This document shows positions 11,641 through 26,270 of a stretch of 64,000 nucleotides of DNA, piece after piece; position 1 is the stretch's first letter; the number at the start of each line of letters is the position of its first letter. This DNA is from Anseranas semipalmata (Eukaryota > Chordata > Aves > Anseriformes > Anseranatidae), in the NCBI GenBank assembly GCA_013399115.1, contig VXAA01007176.1:62001-126000 (forward strand). Direction: 5' to 3'. Made by a program: the position numbers and the translations under genes. The notes beneath the pieces were generated by a model that had not been told where the DNA came from, did not search any database, and was given only the letters and a program-made list of their open reading frames with translations.

Positions 11641-14600
11641 ATCCTGTTTATTGCCCTCAGTAGGGTCAGATTTCCAAATGCTGAAGGACAGGCTCAAATT
11701 ACCTCTTAAATCTTGCCACTTGGCATTCCTCTGTCCCATCTGGTTCCCTTTTATTCAACCCCACACGTATCTTCTGACATTATATAACTGTGATTTCAGT
11801 AGGTGACTTTCTAGGGATTTAATTTTAATTTTAAAGCCTTTTAAACTAACCTGTTCATCTTATTTTTTTAATGTGCACCAGAGCTGTGTAACTTTCCGAT
11901 GTTTTATTTTCCCTTTGTGAGTCTAATTACATGATTGTCTCTAATTACTTAATGTTCAGCTACTGTCATTTTCTTTGAATCAACTCCTGTGTGTTAAGAC
12001 TGAATCAGGAATAGCTTTCCCTCTGATGTGCAAGTTCTTGGCCTAATTACACCAAGACCCAACACTTACATCTGAGAATCTGTCTCTCCAGGGCTGGTGC
12101 CAGCTGTCCAAGCCGCGAGTAGGCTGCTGAGCTCCACTACCATTGCTGCTTTCCTCCTGCTGCTGTCATTTCGCTTGGCACTCACTGTCCTTCCTTTCAT
12201 CTGGAGACATGTAGCTGAGCCATGATTTTGCTATCAGCCCGGCAATGCCATTTTTCTCTGTGTTCATGATGCTATTACAAGCTTTCCCTTTCTCTTCAAA
12301 GGTTGCACATGTCTGGGTTTTGCTCAGGTTGGCAATTTGTCACTAACACCTATCAAGTTGTGTCTGCATCGCCCACAACTGTTAATTCCCCTCCCGGCCC
12401 TCGGTGTGCTGCTGGGCAGGAGGAGACCCCTGCAAGGGGTACGAGGACATCTGTGGCGGGGTCCAGCCCCTGGCCGGAGGGGTGAGGAAGGACAAACAGC
12501 TCCACTTGCGGCTCCTCACTCAGCCGACAGAGTCCTTCAGAGAAAAAGCGTGCTGCTGCCTGTGGTGCTAGGGCTGCCAGGGCTGATGTGCCTCTCCTTC
12601 AGTCCCGAACAGATGATCTGCCTCGTTAAGGGGAGAATACAGGCAACTATTTATACACTTCTTTTGAAGCATTCTCATTTGGGGAGTTAATCTCATTAAA
12701 TGCATCTGCAGCAGCCCGGGCAGTCTCTAACATCTGTTCAGTAGGCTGCCATAATGCGGCGGTCCCTTCTCCCGCTCAGCTGCCACCAGTGTGGCCCAGC
12801 AACCATGCATTGTCCATTATGTGCTGTCGGCGACACTTGTCCATCTGTCCTTGGCAGGAACATCTTGCACAACGCTCAGCACTAATCAGGAGGATGCGCC
12901 GGGTGCATGGACACGTAAACTCTCCCGGTGTCACGTTACGTGTTGCACAGCTGTTTAAATTGTTGGGAGGCTTTCCCTCGGTAGTTATTTTATTTGGTTT
13001 ATATGGTGTGAAGGAAGCATTATTCTTGAAGGGACTTAAAGATCTTGGCTTGGTTTGTCTGTGGTCTTTAAAGATCCCATGACGCTTTTCGCAAGAGCTG
13101 GAGAATTAATCTTGTGCTGCTTAAATTTCAACAGAGAGAATTATATTTTGCTTTTCTGTCCTTTCTCTCCCTATGCGCTGCTCTGTAGACTCAGGCATTA
13201 TTAATCCTTTTTATGGCATTTTAAATGTACACCGTGTGTGGCACTGTGAATGGCAATCTGAGGCGTTAAACTCAAAGTAAAATCACACCCTGAACAGTTT
13301 ATGTGACAAGGGGAAGACCATGGGAACAGGCAAGAGCAGCGCTGGCAGATAACATATGAGCATTGTGAATATCAAATAAGGAAGGACATCAAGTTAAAGC
13401 GCTGTTACAGACATAAAATATTCTTTAATTCCAATATGATTGTAAAAATACTTTTTATTTTTAAAAATGAACCTATTCCTCAAAAAGCTGTTTCTTTGAC
13501 ATCATCATGGAGTTCAGGGGATAGCAGACCTAGCATCTAATGTAGAGAGTACTGCGACTAGATGTCATAAAACAACTCAATTTATGTCAGTGTAAGTGAA
13601 AGCAGAATTCGACCCACAGCAGCATGCCATGCCAGGGGGTGTCAGTTGGGCGGGTGTCTCACACGCTGATTCTTTCTGAACATAAGAAACAAATGAATGC
13701 CAAATTCACAGGAATAATTTGGCTTTGCGTAACAGGTACATAATAGCCATTACATAAAAGGTGATGAAATGAGGTGAAATGAAATGGAAAGAGTTCTTTG
13801 AGAATTCACGAACAAAAGTGAGCAACGAGAAAGAAATAGCCTCAAAGATGGGATTTTAAAACCCACGATTAATTTCTAATACCTGGAACGTGCCTAAAAG
13901 CTTCCTACGGTAAATAACAACTGTAATTCAATTACTAAGGGTAGAAAGGCTATCAACACCACAGACCATGTCTGTCCCCAGAATGGGCTTTCGACCACAA
14001 GTGGTGGTGCCTCCATTTGCTGCCTGTGCCAGCCCTAACAAGTACCTTGTGCCCGGAACAGCACATCTCAGAGGTGAGCCACAAGCCACCCACCTCTCCT
14101 GCCCCGGCCCCCGATGCTCAGCCACACAGAGCCTCCGGCTGGCCCCCTGCCCGCTGCCTCCGTAAAGCACTCCTCCCAAACCACCAGCAAGCAGCCTGAA
14201 ATGCAAACGGCGTGTTCCCTCTGCTTCGGGAGGGACGGCTGCAGGACTGGGGAGGTGGAATGCCAGAAATGCTCCATGTCTAATAAGCAATAAATGGATT
14301 TTATTATTTGCCTTAAATCATAACCCTTATGCTAACTTTCAGAGCTGATGCAATCTGAGATAGCCAGTATATTAGATTGTATTGTGTCATGGGGAAATAT
14401 ATGGCTTCCTGAGGTTCAAACTGCCAAATCTCACCCAATCGCTATTGTTCAAAAACTGCATGAGTGTTATAGCTGTAACAGCTGACATGGAGGAGATATG
14501 CTGAAGTGCCGTACTCAAATATCATCAAGTATTAGTAATCACACAGTGGGGCCATTCTGATTTAACAGAAGCTGGAATTCAGTTTGGAGTTGTATATCCA

Positions 14601-17600
14601 TGTTTCTCTTTGATTTAACATGGGCCATGACATAGGTCATTAGCTTCTTCTCTTCCAGACTCTGCAGAGAGAGCCTTCAATCTAGTCAACGGATTAAAAA
14701 TCTAATATGATGTCACCACAGAAAAAACAGGAGCTTTCAAGTGCAGAAGCCTATACTTGGGCATGGTTTTCAGGCTAAAGGCTGTTATTTATTTGTAACC
14801 TAAACACACAAGACAAAGAATTATTCAAATACATGTCATACAGACAGGGAATGACACAGAAGGCCCATGCGGCTTGCAGTGGCTGACACGGGAACTGGGA
14901 AGGGAGCTGTGCATGCAGCTTCAAGACCATATTTTCCTGCAGGCACCAGGCGATGTCTTGAGAAACAAATACAGATACGATTGTTCCCAACTTCTGCTTT
15001 GCAATTGCAACTTCCCTACATGCACATCTGATGTGCAGTGAGAGGTACATACTTTGCTGGCACGTAACGGAGGGGAGTAGGGTTTGCAGCAGTCTCCAGC
15101 AGAGCTGATTTGTCTAATAGGAGGGCGACTCCAAGCAGAGCAAAGGAGAAAAAGTATCAGTTCCCAAGGACTAGAGAGGAGATGAGGGATTATTCCAACG
15201 TTTGGGAAACTTCCTTAGTTCACTGGAAAGATTACACAACTGTAAACCCGACACCTTCTTTGAGTCTTGCAAAGCTCATAAGCCTTTCCCCCGGACCAAC
15301 TCGTGCCTCTGCACAGAACCAGTCTGGGGGCAAGGGGGCTGCCCTGGCAGCACGCAGGGCTGGGGATGAGCAAGGCACGCCAAATTTAATGTCCCAGCAC
15401 TGCCTGATGCACCCAGCGACAGTGGCCACCTAACAGCCTCCATGCTAGAATGGGCACTGAAATTTTCCATGTAATGTGCCATTCACTCCCTTCTCCCCCA
15501 GATGGGGAGATCCGAAGTGATCAGATTGCTCCCTGTTAGAGCGAGGCGCTGCCCACAGCCCCGCATCCCAGCCCACAAAAGCACGGAAGAACTAATCCCC
15601 ATCACCTTCCTCAGGTGCAAGCATGGGTGGGACCTCTCCCGCAAAGGAGATCCTGGGCTAAACATGCTGGACACGTGCCTTGCCACAATTAAAGTTAAAC
15701 AAAATACAGTTTGGATACTTCTCAGCAGATTTTTCTCCAGCTTTGTTCTAGCAATTAAAATATTAACGACTCCTCTAGTGTTTCCTGCAGGAGTTAAAAG
15801 ACAGACTTTGAAACAGACTCAGGCTTTGCATTCAGTCCTTCCAGTCTTTGTACCATTCATTTGATTTTGTGAAATGCATTTTCAAGTAAATGCTAAATAC
15901 TATTAATTTTCATTTTCTCATGAACACTGCAGGCAGACACAGCTGAGTGTTTGTAACCTTTGCATCGTGCACAAACCGGAGATTATTAAAACCTTATTAT
16001 CATACATTTTGAAAAGCGCAGTTAATTTCTCCATCTTCCAAAAACTGAACCGTTTATCCACAGCTGCTTTTAACAAAACCTGATTTATGCACTTCACTGC
16101 ATATGAAAAAAAAAACTGTTTTCTCCAAATGAATATAAATGAAATGTAACTGTGAGCAGAAAATGTGCACTCACATGCCCCTTCTCTCCCACAGACACAC
16201 AAACACACACATACACGCACTCACAGAACTAGGAAACTGTCTGAGGAGCCACATTTCTGTTATATACTATTATTTGCATTTCCTTGAGACTGAGAATCAT
16301 AAAAATGTGCATGCTGGTAGAAATTCTATAAACTTTTTGTGTGGGAAAAATTAATTTCAAAATTACAGTACTCCCCCAATATACTCATACCCTGAATGCT
16401 AAAAACATTACCTATTGTTTTTCATACCCTGTTCTTTGTGATCAAAGAAAATAGCTAAGCTTTGTAATTTTGAGATACAATACTGGAAGCATTTGGATGT
16501 CTACTGCCAGTTATACCAGCACTAATCCGAAATAATTCTATTACATGCAGTTGTTTCATATTTGCTCCCTAATGTGGCCATTAGTTTTACCATCAAGGAA
16601 GCTTATGACTCCCAGAATTTAATTTATATTAGCTCAGCATTTACTGCACAAGGCCGTACGTCAGCACAAGGGGATAAAACAATGAACGCCACGCAGCAGA
16701 GGACTGGGAAGGGCACACATGACCCAATCATTTGGGATCAAAAAGCGTCCAAACAACTAACGGCAAAAATCGTTCTATACCCCAAGGATTCTTTACCTGA
16801 TGGAAAGGAATACTCTTAGTGTGATTTCACACAGCAAAGGCTCTCCCAGACTATTGCAAAAGTCCCTGGCAGAGCCCCCTGCCGCCACCTTCACAGCCTG
16901 GGCAGAGGGACAGCAGTGGCAGAGGGGACGAACCTGGCCGCCCCGGGTGAGGGCTGGCCGATGGAGCAGAGGTGTTCGCTCACCCACCTTCAGCTGGTAA
17001 CTGCAGCAAAACCCCTAACGGCTGGATACAGCTGTACTGATAGCAAAGTGCTAAAAATGGACTATTTGGCCGTTGGACCAGCTAAACTAAGGTGTACCAG
17101 CCGCAGTCTGCCCCTGCAAAAGCTTTTACTAACATAAATGTATATAAGGAAAGAGAAATCAAAACCATGAGAGATGTAATTATATCAGGAAGGCCTGTGT
17201 TTCTTAATGAATTCAGGCATGTAATCTCTTTTCAAACCAATGAAAATTAAAGATATTTAAATGCCCACATCTTGCAGATTTTAAAACATGTTAGACACTT
17301 GGATACCTTTGAAGAGATGGCTCTAGGATTATTTTGGGCCTGTTCTTGCCTTCACTTCAAGCCAACAGGACTGAAGTGCTGCTAAGGATTTCACCCTAGC
17401 CTCTCTGCCTGATGGTGAAACTCTGCGTGCATTTTTGGCATCAGCTGCCCCATGTCTGGCCCTCTTGGAATGAAAACATTGTTAGGTTCACCATCAGGGC
17501 TATCTACTCCATTGGGCTGCCAAAAACTGAACAACACTTGCAGTCAGTACAAATGAGAAAGATGAAAACTTCAGGAATAGATGCAGTCTCAACGCCAGCT

Positions 17601-18015
17601 GGAGATCTGAGCAAGCTTGGTGCCTGAATACTAGCGCCTAGAGCACACCAGGGGACATGTTTGGTGCCACTGCTGGTCCCGCCGGGAGGGCATGTGCCTG
17701 CGGGGAGAAGGGACGAGGTCTCCCCTCATGTCTCCACATCACCAGCAGGGCTGTGGTGTGTGAAACCCCACTGGGGGCCACCCAAAGACACCCTGGGTGC
17801 CTTGCAGCTGTGCTCAGGGTGCCCCATGGCATGTGTGGGGCATAGCTCCATGCAGGGGGCACCACCCCAAGCACCTCCTCCTGCTTGCTGGTACCCCTGC
17901 GCTATCTGGTGCGGGCTGCTGCCTCCTCTGCACCCCATAGAGAAGGGCTGGGACTGGGCTTTGGGAAGCAGGTTTATGGCAGCTGACAAGCTCCTCCAAA
18001 GCAGCCCTGCACTTC
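11641..18015. other. No gene recognised
   Basis: Mostly AT-rich unique DNA with a GC-richer part at 12080-12600. The stretch near 12930-13600 is low in repeats and could hold conserved non-coding sequence, but conservation cannot be judged from one genome. Confidence 0.55.
16190..16226. repeat. Imperfect (CA)n microsatellite
   Basis: CA units interrupted by GA, AA, TA and CG steps. Confidence 0.85.
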
Positions 18016-18572
18016 TGTTGTGGTTTAACCCGGCAGGCAGCTCAGCACCACGCAGCCATTCTCTCACTCCCCCCCAGCGGGATGGGGGAGAGAATCGGGA
18101 AAAGTAAAAACTCATGGGTTGAGATAAAGACAGATCAATAGGACAGCAAAGGAAGGGAAAATAATAATAATTAAAAAAAATGAGACTACACAAAGCAAGT
18201 GATGCACAGTACAATTGCTCACCACATCTGACCGATGCCCATCCAGTCCCCAAGCAGCATCAGTTCCCCTCCTTCCCAGCCAACCCCCCTCAGTGTTATT
18301 GTTCAGCACGATGCCACATGGTGTGGGACATCCCTTTGGTCAGCCTGGGCCAGCTGTCCTGGCTGTGTCCCCTCCCAGCTCCTGGTGCACCCCCAGCCTC
18401 CTGCTGGCAGGGCAGCACCAGAAGTAGAAGTCCTTGGCTCTGTGCAAGCACTGCTCCACAACAACTGAAACATTGGTATGTTATCAGCATTATATTTATC
18501 CTAAATCTAAAACATGGCACCATACCAGCCACTATGAAGAAAATTAACCCGACCTCAGCTGAAACCAGGATG
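18016..18572 (-). mobile_element. Solo LTR of an avian endogenous retrovirus, minus strand
   Basis: On the minus strand this begins with the CCTGGTTTCAGCTG start and ends with GGGTTAAACCACAACA, the termini of an abundant bird LTR family that I associate with ERVL. No internal gag or pol sequence flanks it, so it is a solo LTR left by recombination between two LTRs. A candidate 5-bp target duplication is acttc (18011-18015) against gcttc (18573-18577), with one difference. Changes at the terminus (catCCTGG in place of tgtCCTGG on the minus strand) suggest some age. Confidence 0.85.
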
Positions 18573-21557
18573 GCTTCGGTGGAGACCAGTCCTAGAAATA
18601 CCACCACAGTGGTCCTTGCTGCTCTTTGTAACATAATAATCCTGATTTAGGGCTGCAGCTGGATTCAAAGGCAGTTAAATACTTCTCATCATATTGTACA
18701 AGATGGGGATAGACTGTAAAGATGATCTCTGAATGAACACACGTGGCAAGTTTACAGCATCAAGCGCCTCTTACTGCTTCTGGCATACAGACCTACTCCA
18801 GAGGGTAATCAGAGCTGCAATGCGCTGGAAAACAAACGCAACTGTATGAGCCTCACTGACAAATGGACAGAGCTTATAAACTGCGACGTATGGTGTGCGT
18901 TGGTGCAGGGGGCTTTGGCTGTTGAGAAATGGGTGCCGGATGCCCGAGCATCCCCGTGGGCACAGCGGGGTTGGCACCGCCGGAGCCCCAAAAGGTCGGG
19001 CTTCCCAAGAGGGACGGGGCTGCTCCTGCTGCCTGCCACGGCTCTGGACCGGGCAGGACAAGGGCAGGGTCGCACCCAGGGCTTGGGAAAAGCGTGCCAC
19101 TGCCAGCTTTCCTGGGGAAGGAGGCAGCAGGGCTGCTGTGTGGCTGGGGGCAGGCTGCCACTGCAGGCTGCCACCTTCTTCACCTTGCTAGCGCCTGCTT
19201 CAAATAGAGGAGCCTGCCTGGTGAAAGCACCAGTTTTTACCAACTTCCTAAAGGGAAAAAGTTTATTGCGATTTTGCATAACTGATGGTGTTATCTGAGA
19301 GGATAATTGCTGGGTGTAATAGAAAACATTCCTGTTCTCCGCACAGCCAGCAGGTTTCGGGAATGAATAGGGGATTCTTGTTCAAGCAGTTACCCCTGAT
19401 GTGTTCCAGCTCCTTCCCTGAGACACAGCTCGCTGCATGCCGTGCCAGCCTGGGACAACTGCGTCTCTCAAACACAGGGCGTGTTTCAAGGCTCCTTCAA
19501 AAATCAGAAAGCCCACAAGGCAGTGCTTGTGACCCTCACTCTATTTCATTTTTTTTTAATCAATATGGATTATTTACTTGGTTGTGGAGAGGGGTACTGT
19601 TTAGAAAAGCGCAGCGACAACCCCACAGGAGTGAGCTACAAGACAGTCAGTGGTGGGCTTTTTATCAAGACACTCAGATGGTCCTTCAAGGGTCCCTCTC
19701 TCAACCCTTGCTACCCCCAGCTCGGGGGTGGCACTTTGCTGCCGCCATCCTGACACTCAAACCAGCCTGGTCTGGGTGCAAGCAGAGCTGGGGGGAAGGC
19801 AAGTAGAAAGGCAGTGGTGGGACACAAGAACAGGTCTACGTGCTAGCAATCCCGGCGTGCGGTAGGTTGCCTGCCCGTTCCAGCCCGTGTGTGTCAGACG
19901 AGCAGGTGCAGACAGCCTCCAGCTCCTCTGCCAGTGCTGGGGGTGCAGGCCAGCTGGGGATCAGCCCTGTGTTAGCACGCCGCTGACCGCAACACACGAA
20001 GCTGGCGGGAGCGCAGCAGCGCGCTGTTGTGGTGGCACGGCTTTGGTACGAGGACTCGCCTGCATCTGCTTGCACCTGACCGCGAGGACACGTGGGGGGG
20101 CACTCAGGTGAACTTTGGTTTTCTAAGGTTTTCTGCGCTCTCGTCTTGGTGTCCTGATGGCTTTAACAGAATTGCTGTGGATTTCCCTCCACCGCCTGTG
20201 GCCTTCAACCGGGCTCACCTGTTTGTTATTTTTTCACAAGCTACCTTCTCTCCTAATACCCTTGCAAAAGCTAGATGTGAGCATGGACGTTCAGGTTCTT
20301 GCTCGATGGGGCTATCAAAACTATCGTGTCTCCTTCCCGGTGACAAGGAGCACAGGCAGGCACTTTGCCAAGCGTGTGTGGGAACAGACAGTAAGTGCTA
20401 TAAAAAGCCTTTGTGCACTGCAGCTTCATATTTTCGCTGTCACGTATAAGCGCCATCCTAAATTATCAGCCGTACAGGTGCCTGCAAGGTGGAAGGGCCT
20501 CTGGATGAGTGTTCTGGCTTTGCAAAGTTGCTGCAGACTACAACATACACTGGGACAGAGGATAGAAAGGGTCAGCAGAGCAGGGAGTTTGCAGAATCTT
20601 CCTACCATCACTACATTTGTGTCTAGTTTGCTAAAGGAGCAGTTACTGCCTTTTCCTCGTGTATTGTCTCTGTCTGTCCTTTTAATTTCTCTTTATCAAT
20701 GACAAAGCAAATAAGGACTTCATTGTGCTGTGTTTACTGTGCTTGGTACCTGTCTCAGTAAGTAAAGGTATGGATTTTGTAATTTGAGGGTAAGTATGCG
20801 GCAACTTAACTGGTGTGAACAATAGCAGACAGAAACATGAGAAACATATGGGTGGGGGCTTGTGCACAGGAGAGGGGAAGGACAGGTACTCTGGCTGCCA
20901 GTAATCAGAAATGGGAAGATGCCACCTTCTGGGGCTACAAAACATGAGAATCTCAAGGGATGGAAATCAGGAAAAAAAACATGTATTTTTCAGACAGGGT
21001 GTCTACAATTTTCTGTGCCCATTTGTGGTACGATGCATGCATATGCACACCACTGTCAATAATATAATTGTACAAATCATTCTGTCTGGTAATGCCTTCC
21101 TCCAGAAAGTGCACAGGAACAGCCTCAGGAGGCTCAGGACCTCAGCGCAACATCGTCTGGGTCTAGCAGGAGAGGTGGAGGCAGGCAGAGGGGCCGGGGG
21201 CAGCCCCCGCTCCAGCCCCAGGCCATGCATCCTGTGTGCTCCCCATGCCACCAGCCTCGCTCCAGCACCTTCAGCTCCCCATGCAGGGGCAGGAGGCTGG
21301 GGTGAGGCTGCACCTCCGCAACTCCCATGGTACTGGCAGCTACACTCACCTAGCACCAAGGGCTACAAAGTGCAGCAAAAGCTTGAAGCCACTGCCTAGG
21401 GGTTTATCCCTGAAGCCTCCTGTGAGACAAAGCTCTCATTCCAGACGCAAACCTTGTCAGACGTGAGCTGACAAATATTCAAGTGATCTCCAACTCTGAA
21501 GCACTTCTTTTTCTTATTGACAGCGTTCAAATCTCTCTAGGCTGAGCTTGTTGCTAA

Positions 21558-21558
21558 N
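21558..21558. other. Single N
   Basis: An ambiguous base or join in non-coding DNA; the flanks show no obvious duplication. Confidence 0.95.
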
Positions 21559-23189
21559 GAAAGAAAATCAAGAAGATGAAAATGAGCCCTCGTTACACAA
21601 ACAGGCATGAGGTTGCTGTTCGCTCTGCAGTTTTGGGCTCTTACGTGAGCCCAGCGTGTTCCAGCAGCACCTTCGACCCAACCATTATTTGATTAGGAAG
21701 CATGAATTAAGTGGCTGCTACTTAAGAAGTAGACAACCAGACTAAACTATGGGATTTTAATTACGGCACTTCCTCACGAGGAACAGTGAAGGGCTCTGGG
21801 AACAGGAGCTGTTAGCGGCTTGGCTCCCAGGCGGGAGCCAGCTCCCTGAAGGGCCGTGGGCTGGAGGACCCCCGGCCTCGCCCGCTGCCCACCCGGGCAC
21901 TTTGCAGGCAGCCGGCGGTGCCGCACCGCCACGCGGGCAGGCGTGCTGCGGGGCAGGAGTCCTGGCCACACCTGCTGCTCTTCTTGCCAGCTTGCACGAT
22001 GCAGCGTAGGCAAGCCTGGTCTTGAGGGCAGCCCTACGGCAGCTTGCGTGAGCCAGTGCAGACACAACCGTGACGGCCCAGAAAGGTGCGGCAGTGCAGA
22101 CAGAAGTGTCTTCTGTAACAGAAGCGAGGAGAACTGCTGTGTGCATGAAGAGCGCCTCTTTCAGCCACATGGACCTAGAGGACTCCGTGAATGTCACAGT
22201 CAGCATGAAGAAGAGTAAAAAAATTATATCTGTGGTCTACAGGATAGGGTGTGCAGGTGATTGGCTGTCAACCATGGCTAGGCAGAGGTGTTTGGAAAAT
22301 AGCAAGCTGCTAACAGGAGGTGAATAGACAGTCTTCTGACTTGACAGCAGTGCTTATGGGCAGTGGCTGCTTGGTGGGGAGGAGATAAGGACTGGAAGGT
22401 TAGTGTAAAAGATGTTAGAGGCACAAGTTGCTCTAGATGCAGCAGAGTGGAGGGCCTGCCAACTCCTTGGAGGGTTGTGTTCTCTGTCCCTCCCTCACCT
22501 TTGTCCCCTTGCACACAGCAGCTCTAGTTCCCAGCTTCAAGCTCCCAAGACTACCACCTGCCACAAGACTTTGAATTCCTCCAGCATCTCCTAGATCCAT
22601 TGCTTCCCTCACACCCTTATCCCCTCTCGGTATCAACTTCTTTCAACATCCCTCTGTTGCTACCAGGACAGAAGGCAGCATGTACTATGCTGTATAGAGC
22701 TAGGCAGGTTAGATCAGATAATTGCTCCACTCATATAGAAGCTTTCCTCTCACAAAAGGCAATGAATCTGTGTCTCTTTCCTCTCCATAGCTGTCCATTA
22801 TCACAAGAGTTGCAGAATCTTTGAGATTTCTACTTCACTGTTAAGTACTGTAGAAATTAGTCAACTTGATCACATCTGTGAAGAAGGGGCTGACAGACAC
22901 CAGTCACACAAATAAAATTACCTTAGGAAATCAGTCTACAAAAGAGCTCACTGCTAGACATGAAATGAAATAAAATAAAGAACTTGGTTTCATTTGTAAA
23001 GAATTTTCAGTCTGGCACTTGTGGTTTTCTACAGGGAAGAGTCTGATAAAGGTTTGAATTCCAATCAGGGGTGTAGGCAGAATAAAAGATTTAGTCTCCT
23101 CTTCTAACTGATTGGAAAAATCAAACTGGCTAGCCCAGCAAATTTGTACAAGGAAACAATTTTCACAACTGTGCTCAAACAATAACGAT

Positions 23190-23330
23190 ACAGTCCATCT
23201 CTATAGTATTCATTAGTCAAGGATCTCAAAGTGCCTTACAGATTATTAGGCACTCCTACTTCCACATAAAATGCACCATCTTTTGAGAGATATGCAATAG
23301 CTATTTTGCACAAGAGCTGGCAGGAAATGT
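23190..23330 (+). repeat. Ancient L2/L3-type 3'-end fragment
   Basis: GGATCTCAAAGTGCCTTACA is the recognisable core of an old amniote LINE/SINE 3' region, whose usual form contains 'CTCAAAGCGCTTTACA'. The flanks are too diverged to set borders well. Confidence 0.4.
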
Positions 23331-25255
23331 GGAAGACATCCATATTACATCTTCCCTAAATGGGGATTGATCAATATGCTAAGTGTAAGGTGTACAGTCA
23401 CTAAGTCAAGAGAAAGTGTTGGGACATGGGTGTTACACTTTGCGGGTTGACTCTCTTGACCTGGCTAGATATGCCTACGCATCATTTAGGCTGCGTACAG
23501 CGCAATCCCACACTGCTCATGAGGATTTGGCAACGTCATGTCACCAGATGGTAGAATTGAAGACTGAAAGCCAAGATTTGTTGGTGGTGACCAAAAGTTT
23601 GTCTTCCAGAATGGCTGTTTCATCACCCATGGGACATGAGTCACTGATGTCAGTGCAGTTCTCATAGAATAAGAGATAAATTACCAATGCTGTCACTGAG
23701 GTCAGTACAATTAACTTTCTTGCTGGTTGCTTCAGAAATGAGCCCAAGGGTTGTCTCGAGCCTTTTCCCACTTAAAATCTCATTGGCTTAAATCTAAGCC
23801 AGACCAAAACCTGGAGAGTCCTGGAGGGCAGATCTTCCTGCACCCTTAGGAAACAGCTACTGAAAGAAGTTGGAAGTACAGTAACAGGCCACCACCAATG
23901 CTGGTTTTCAACAGTCCAGCCTCATCCTTGCTCCAAGTAGTCGCATCTCATGATCTCAGTGTGTGACTGTCAGAGCTACCCTCTGCCTCATGCTGCCCCA
24001 CTCAGAGAACCCTTGTGCCTGCCCAGTGCGGGGCTGTGGTTCTGCCCAGCTTGGACCCATGCCTGGGCTGGACGCAGCCTCCTCCCTGTGCACCCGACAG
24101 CTGCCTACAGCTCCTTTGGTGGTAGTGAAAGAGGTTGTGGGCAGTATTCATCAGCATACTTTTCCAAAAAAATAGCACAGGACTCTTCAAATACTCTTGG
24201 GTTAAACTACCAGTCTCCTGCTTTGATCATGCTTTTGCAAGGGAATTGTGCTGTTATTCTTTAGGAAAGCTTCCAGTAGTAGCTTAATTTCATACTCATG
24301 ACTGGCACATGAATGGCAACCTCCACCATAAATTGCATTAGCTTTTGCAATCCATTAAGCTTTTTGTCCACCGAAGGGCTTTATTTCTTTTTGTCACTGG
24401 CACAGACATGTTGTTGATTGTCTTTACACCTTGCAGTGTTCGTACTTTGATAGGTATGTTATTGCCATTATGTGATACTCAGGTTTTTAGCTGTTTACTT
24501 TTAGCCTGGGAACTACAAATGGTTTCCAAACTGCTCTAAGCTCCTGATTAATACCCTTCCAAAATCCATCCTAATTCATAGTGCCAGGCGTAAACCTCTG
24601 TATTATCCAAATAATATCTGCAGTTGCTACTCCAATGGCAGCTTGAGTGCTCAGTGTTTGAGTTGTTTTCAAGTGATCTGCTTTATTCTGTGTCCAGCTT
24701 AAATATAGCAATTAAAAGAGCTTCAGAGTGTCTCTGCCTGTCTGGGAAAGCTGGTCTTCAAAATTACTGTCGCCTATGCCGCAAGGTTGTTCATTAACTC
24801 CATTGCTAGTGCAACAAGAAGGGAGCCTTAAGTGGGTAAAATGTGGGAACAAGAATGTCTGAAATCTCCCTGTGTTCAAGGGAGGGTCCCCAGGGTCTAA
24901 CTCCCATCCCTCCATTGCATTTCAGCTCTCTGATTCTCATTCGCACAAGTTGAAGCTCAAGGCTGGGTTCCAGTCCCAGTGGACAGCCAGCAACTACGTG
25001 ACGCAAAGGCAAGGAGTGGGGGCAAGACTTGGAGACCACTCAGACATAATGGTGCAAACTGACAGCTACAGCTAAGCCTCCTTACTGGGAAAACAAAAAC
25101 AAGTGCTAGGTGCAACCCTTGCTAGCAGACACTGTGGTGGGTGAGTTAGAGCTGCCTAGAAGGACCCTGGCAAGGTGGCCTGGAGATGCTCACAGTTCTG
25201 TTCTTTTATTATGTGAAGAAAGGACATCAGCCTCTCTTTTAAAAGAACAATAAAC

Positions 25256-25296
25256 TAAATAATAATAATAATAAAACAACAACAACAACAACAAAA
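25256..25296. repeat. Compound (AAT)n-(AAC)n microsatellite
   Basis: AAT units run to about 25274 and pass directly into AAC units up to about 25293. Confidence 0.95.
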
Positions 25297-26035
25297 AGCA
25301 GAAACACAGTGACATAGCTAGTGATGCAAAGAAGTGAAAACTGTCAGCTCTGACAAATGACTCTACTGCAGACAACCCACGGATGAAAGGCTGTCTTCGT
25401 AGATAAATTTTTTGGTAGACCCCTGACACTCAGGCAAAGTGGCTTTTTCCACCACCCCCATTTTATACATCACTTGCATAGCATTCCTCCCTCCCTTCCC
25501 AGTCCCCTCTGCCTTGTATTGAAAGTGTCTACATGTAAAGTGGACTTGGCATGAAGCTCTGGGGCTCTTTGGAATCACTACAGCAAATTACAAATGATGT
25601 GATCTGATGGTATGAAATGAATAATCTCTGCAAATGGCATGGTGTACTAGCCTGTTTGCTGCATTAGTCAGACACATGCTTCAGTTCAGCAAAGTGCTGC
25701 CAGAAATTCTGACCACACCCAGAAAGAAACATGAAAATATTCCTCCCAGGAAAACAGAAAGCTTATTTTAGTTAATTTTTCGAATGAGATGGTGGCCAGC
25801 TAACTGGATTTGACACAGAAAGAGAAAAAAGCAGTATAGTCCTCCTTCCTCACAAAGGAGTTATAAATCATTCAAAGAGTTCTTTAATTATTGGGCCATT
25901 ACAAAAATGCAGACAACTGCTGGATGTGCATGAGCATGTACAAGTGCATGTGTCAATTTAGGGGTAAATGTGTCCATGTGCATAGATCCTATGCAAGTGC
26001 ACTGCATATTATTAATGTCTCCTTTGAGGGTTTCA

Positions 26036-26270
26036 GAATATAAGAATATAAAACATAAAAAAAGGCTCCCTGTTAGGTCAAACACAGGCCCGGCCAGCCC
26101 GGTATCCTGACTCGGAGAGTCACCAGTAACAGATGCTTTGGAAAGAATATAAGAAAGCAAGCAAATATAGAGTGATCCAACACTTCCAACAGTCGATTAG
26201 GGGCTGTGGGGACTTTCTTAAGCTGGAGGCTACATCTGGAGCCCAGTTTTTAATAGTCACAGAGATGCGT
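26036..26270 (+). repeat. Ancient amniote interspersed repeat (CR1/L3-tail-like)
   Basis: The order GGTCAAACACAGGCCCGGCC, GTATCCTGACTCGGAGAGTC, AACAGATGCTTTGGAAAGAA, then GGGGACTTTCTTAAGCTGG and TTTTTAATAGTCAC follows an old, widespread amniote repeat. It is a longer relative of the 8.3-kb fragment. Divergence is high; the family name is uncertain. Confidence 0.5.

Noticed and set aside
16562..16819. 85-codon plus-strand frame
   Set aside because: Polar and protein-like at a glance, but no family resemblance and length within chance.
17638..18309. Many overlapping frames at 17.6-18.3 kb
   Set aside because: GC-rich sequence and the LTR on both strands explain them; no consistent protein.
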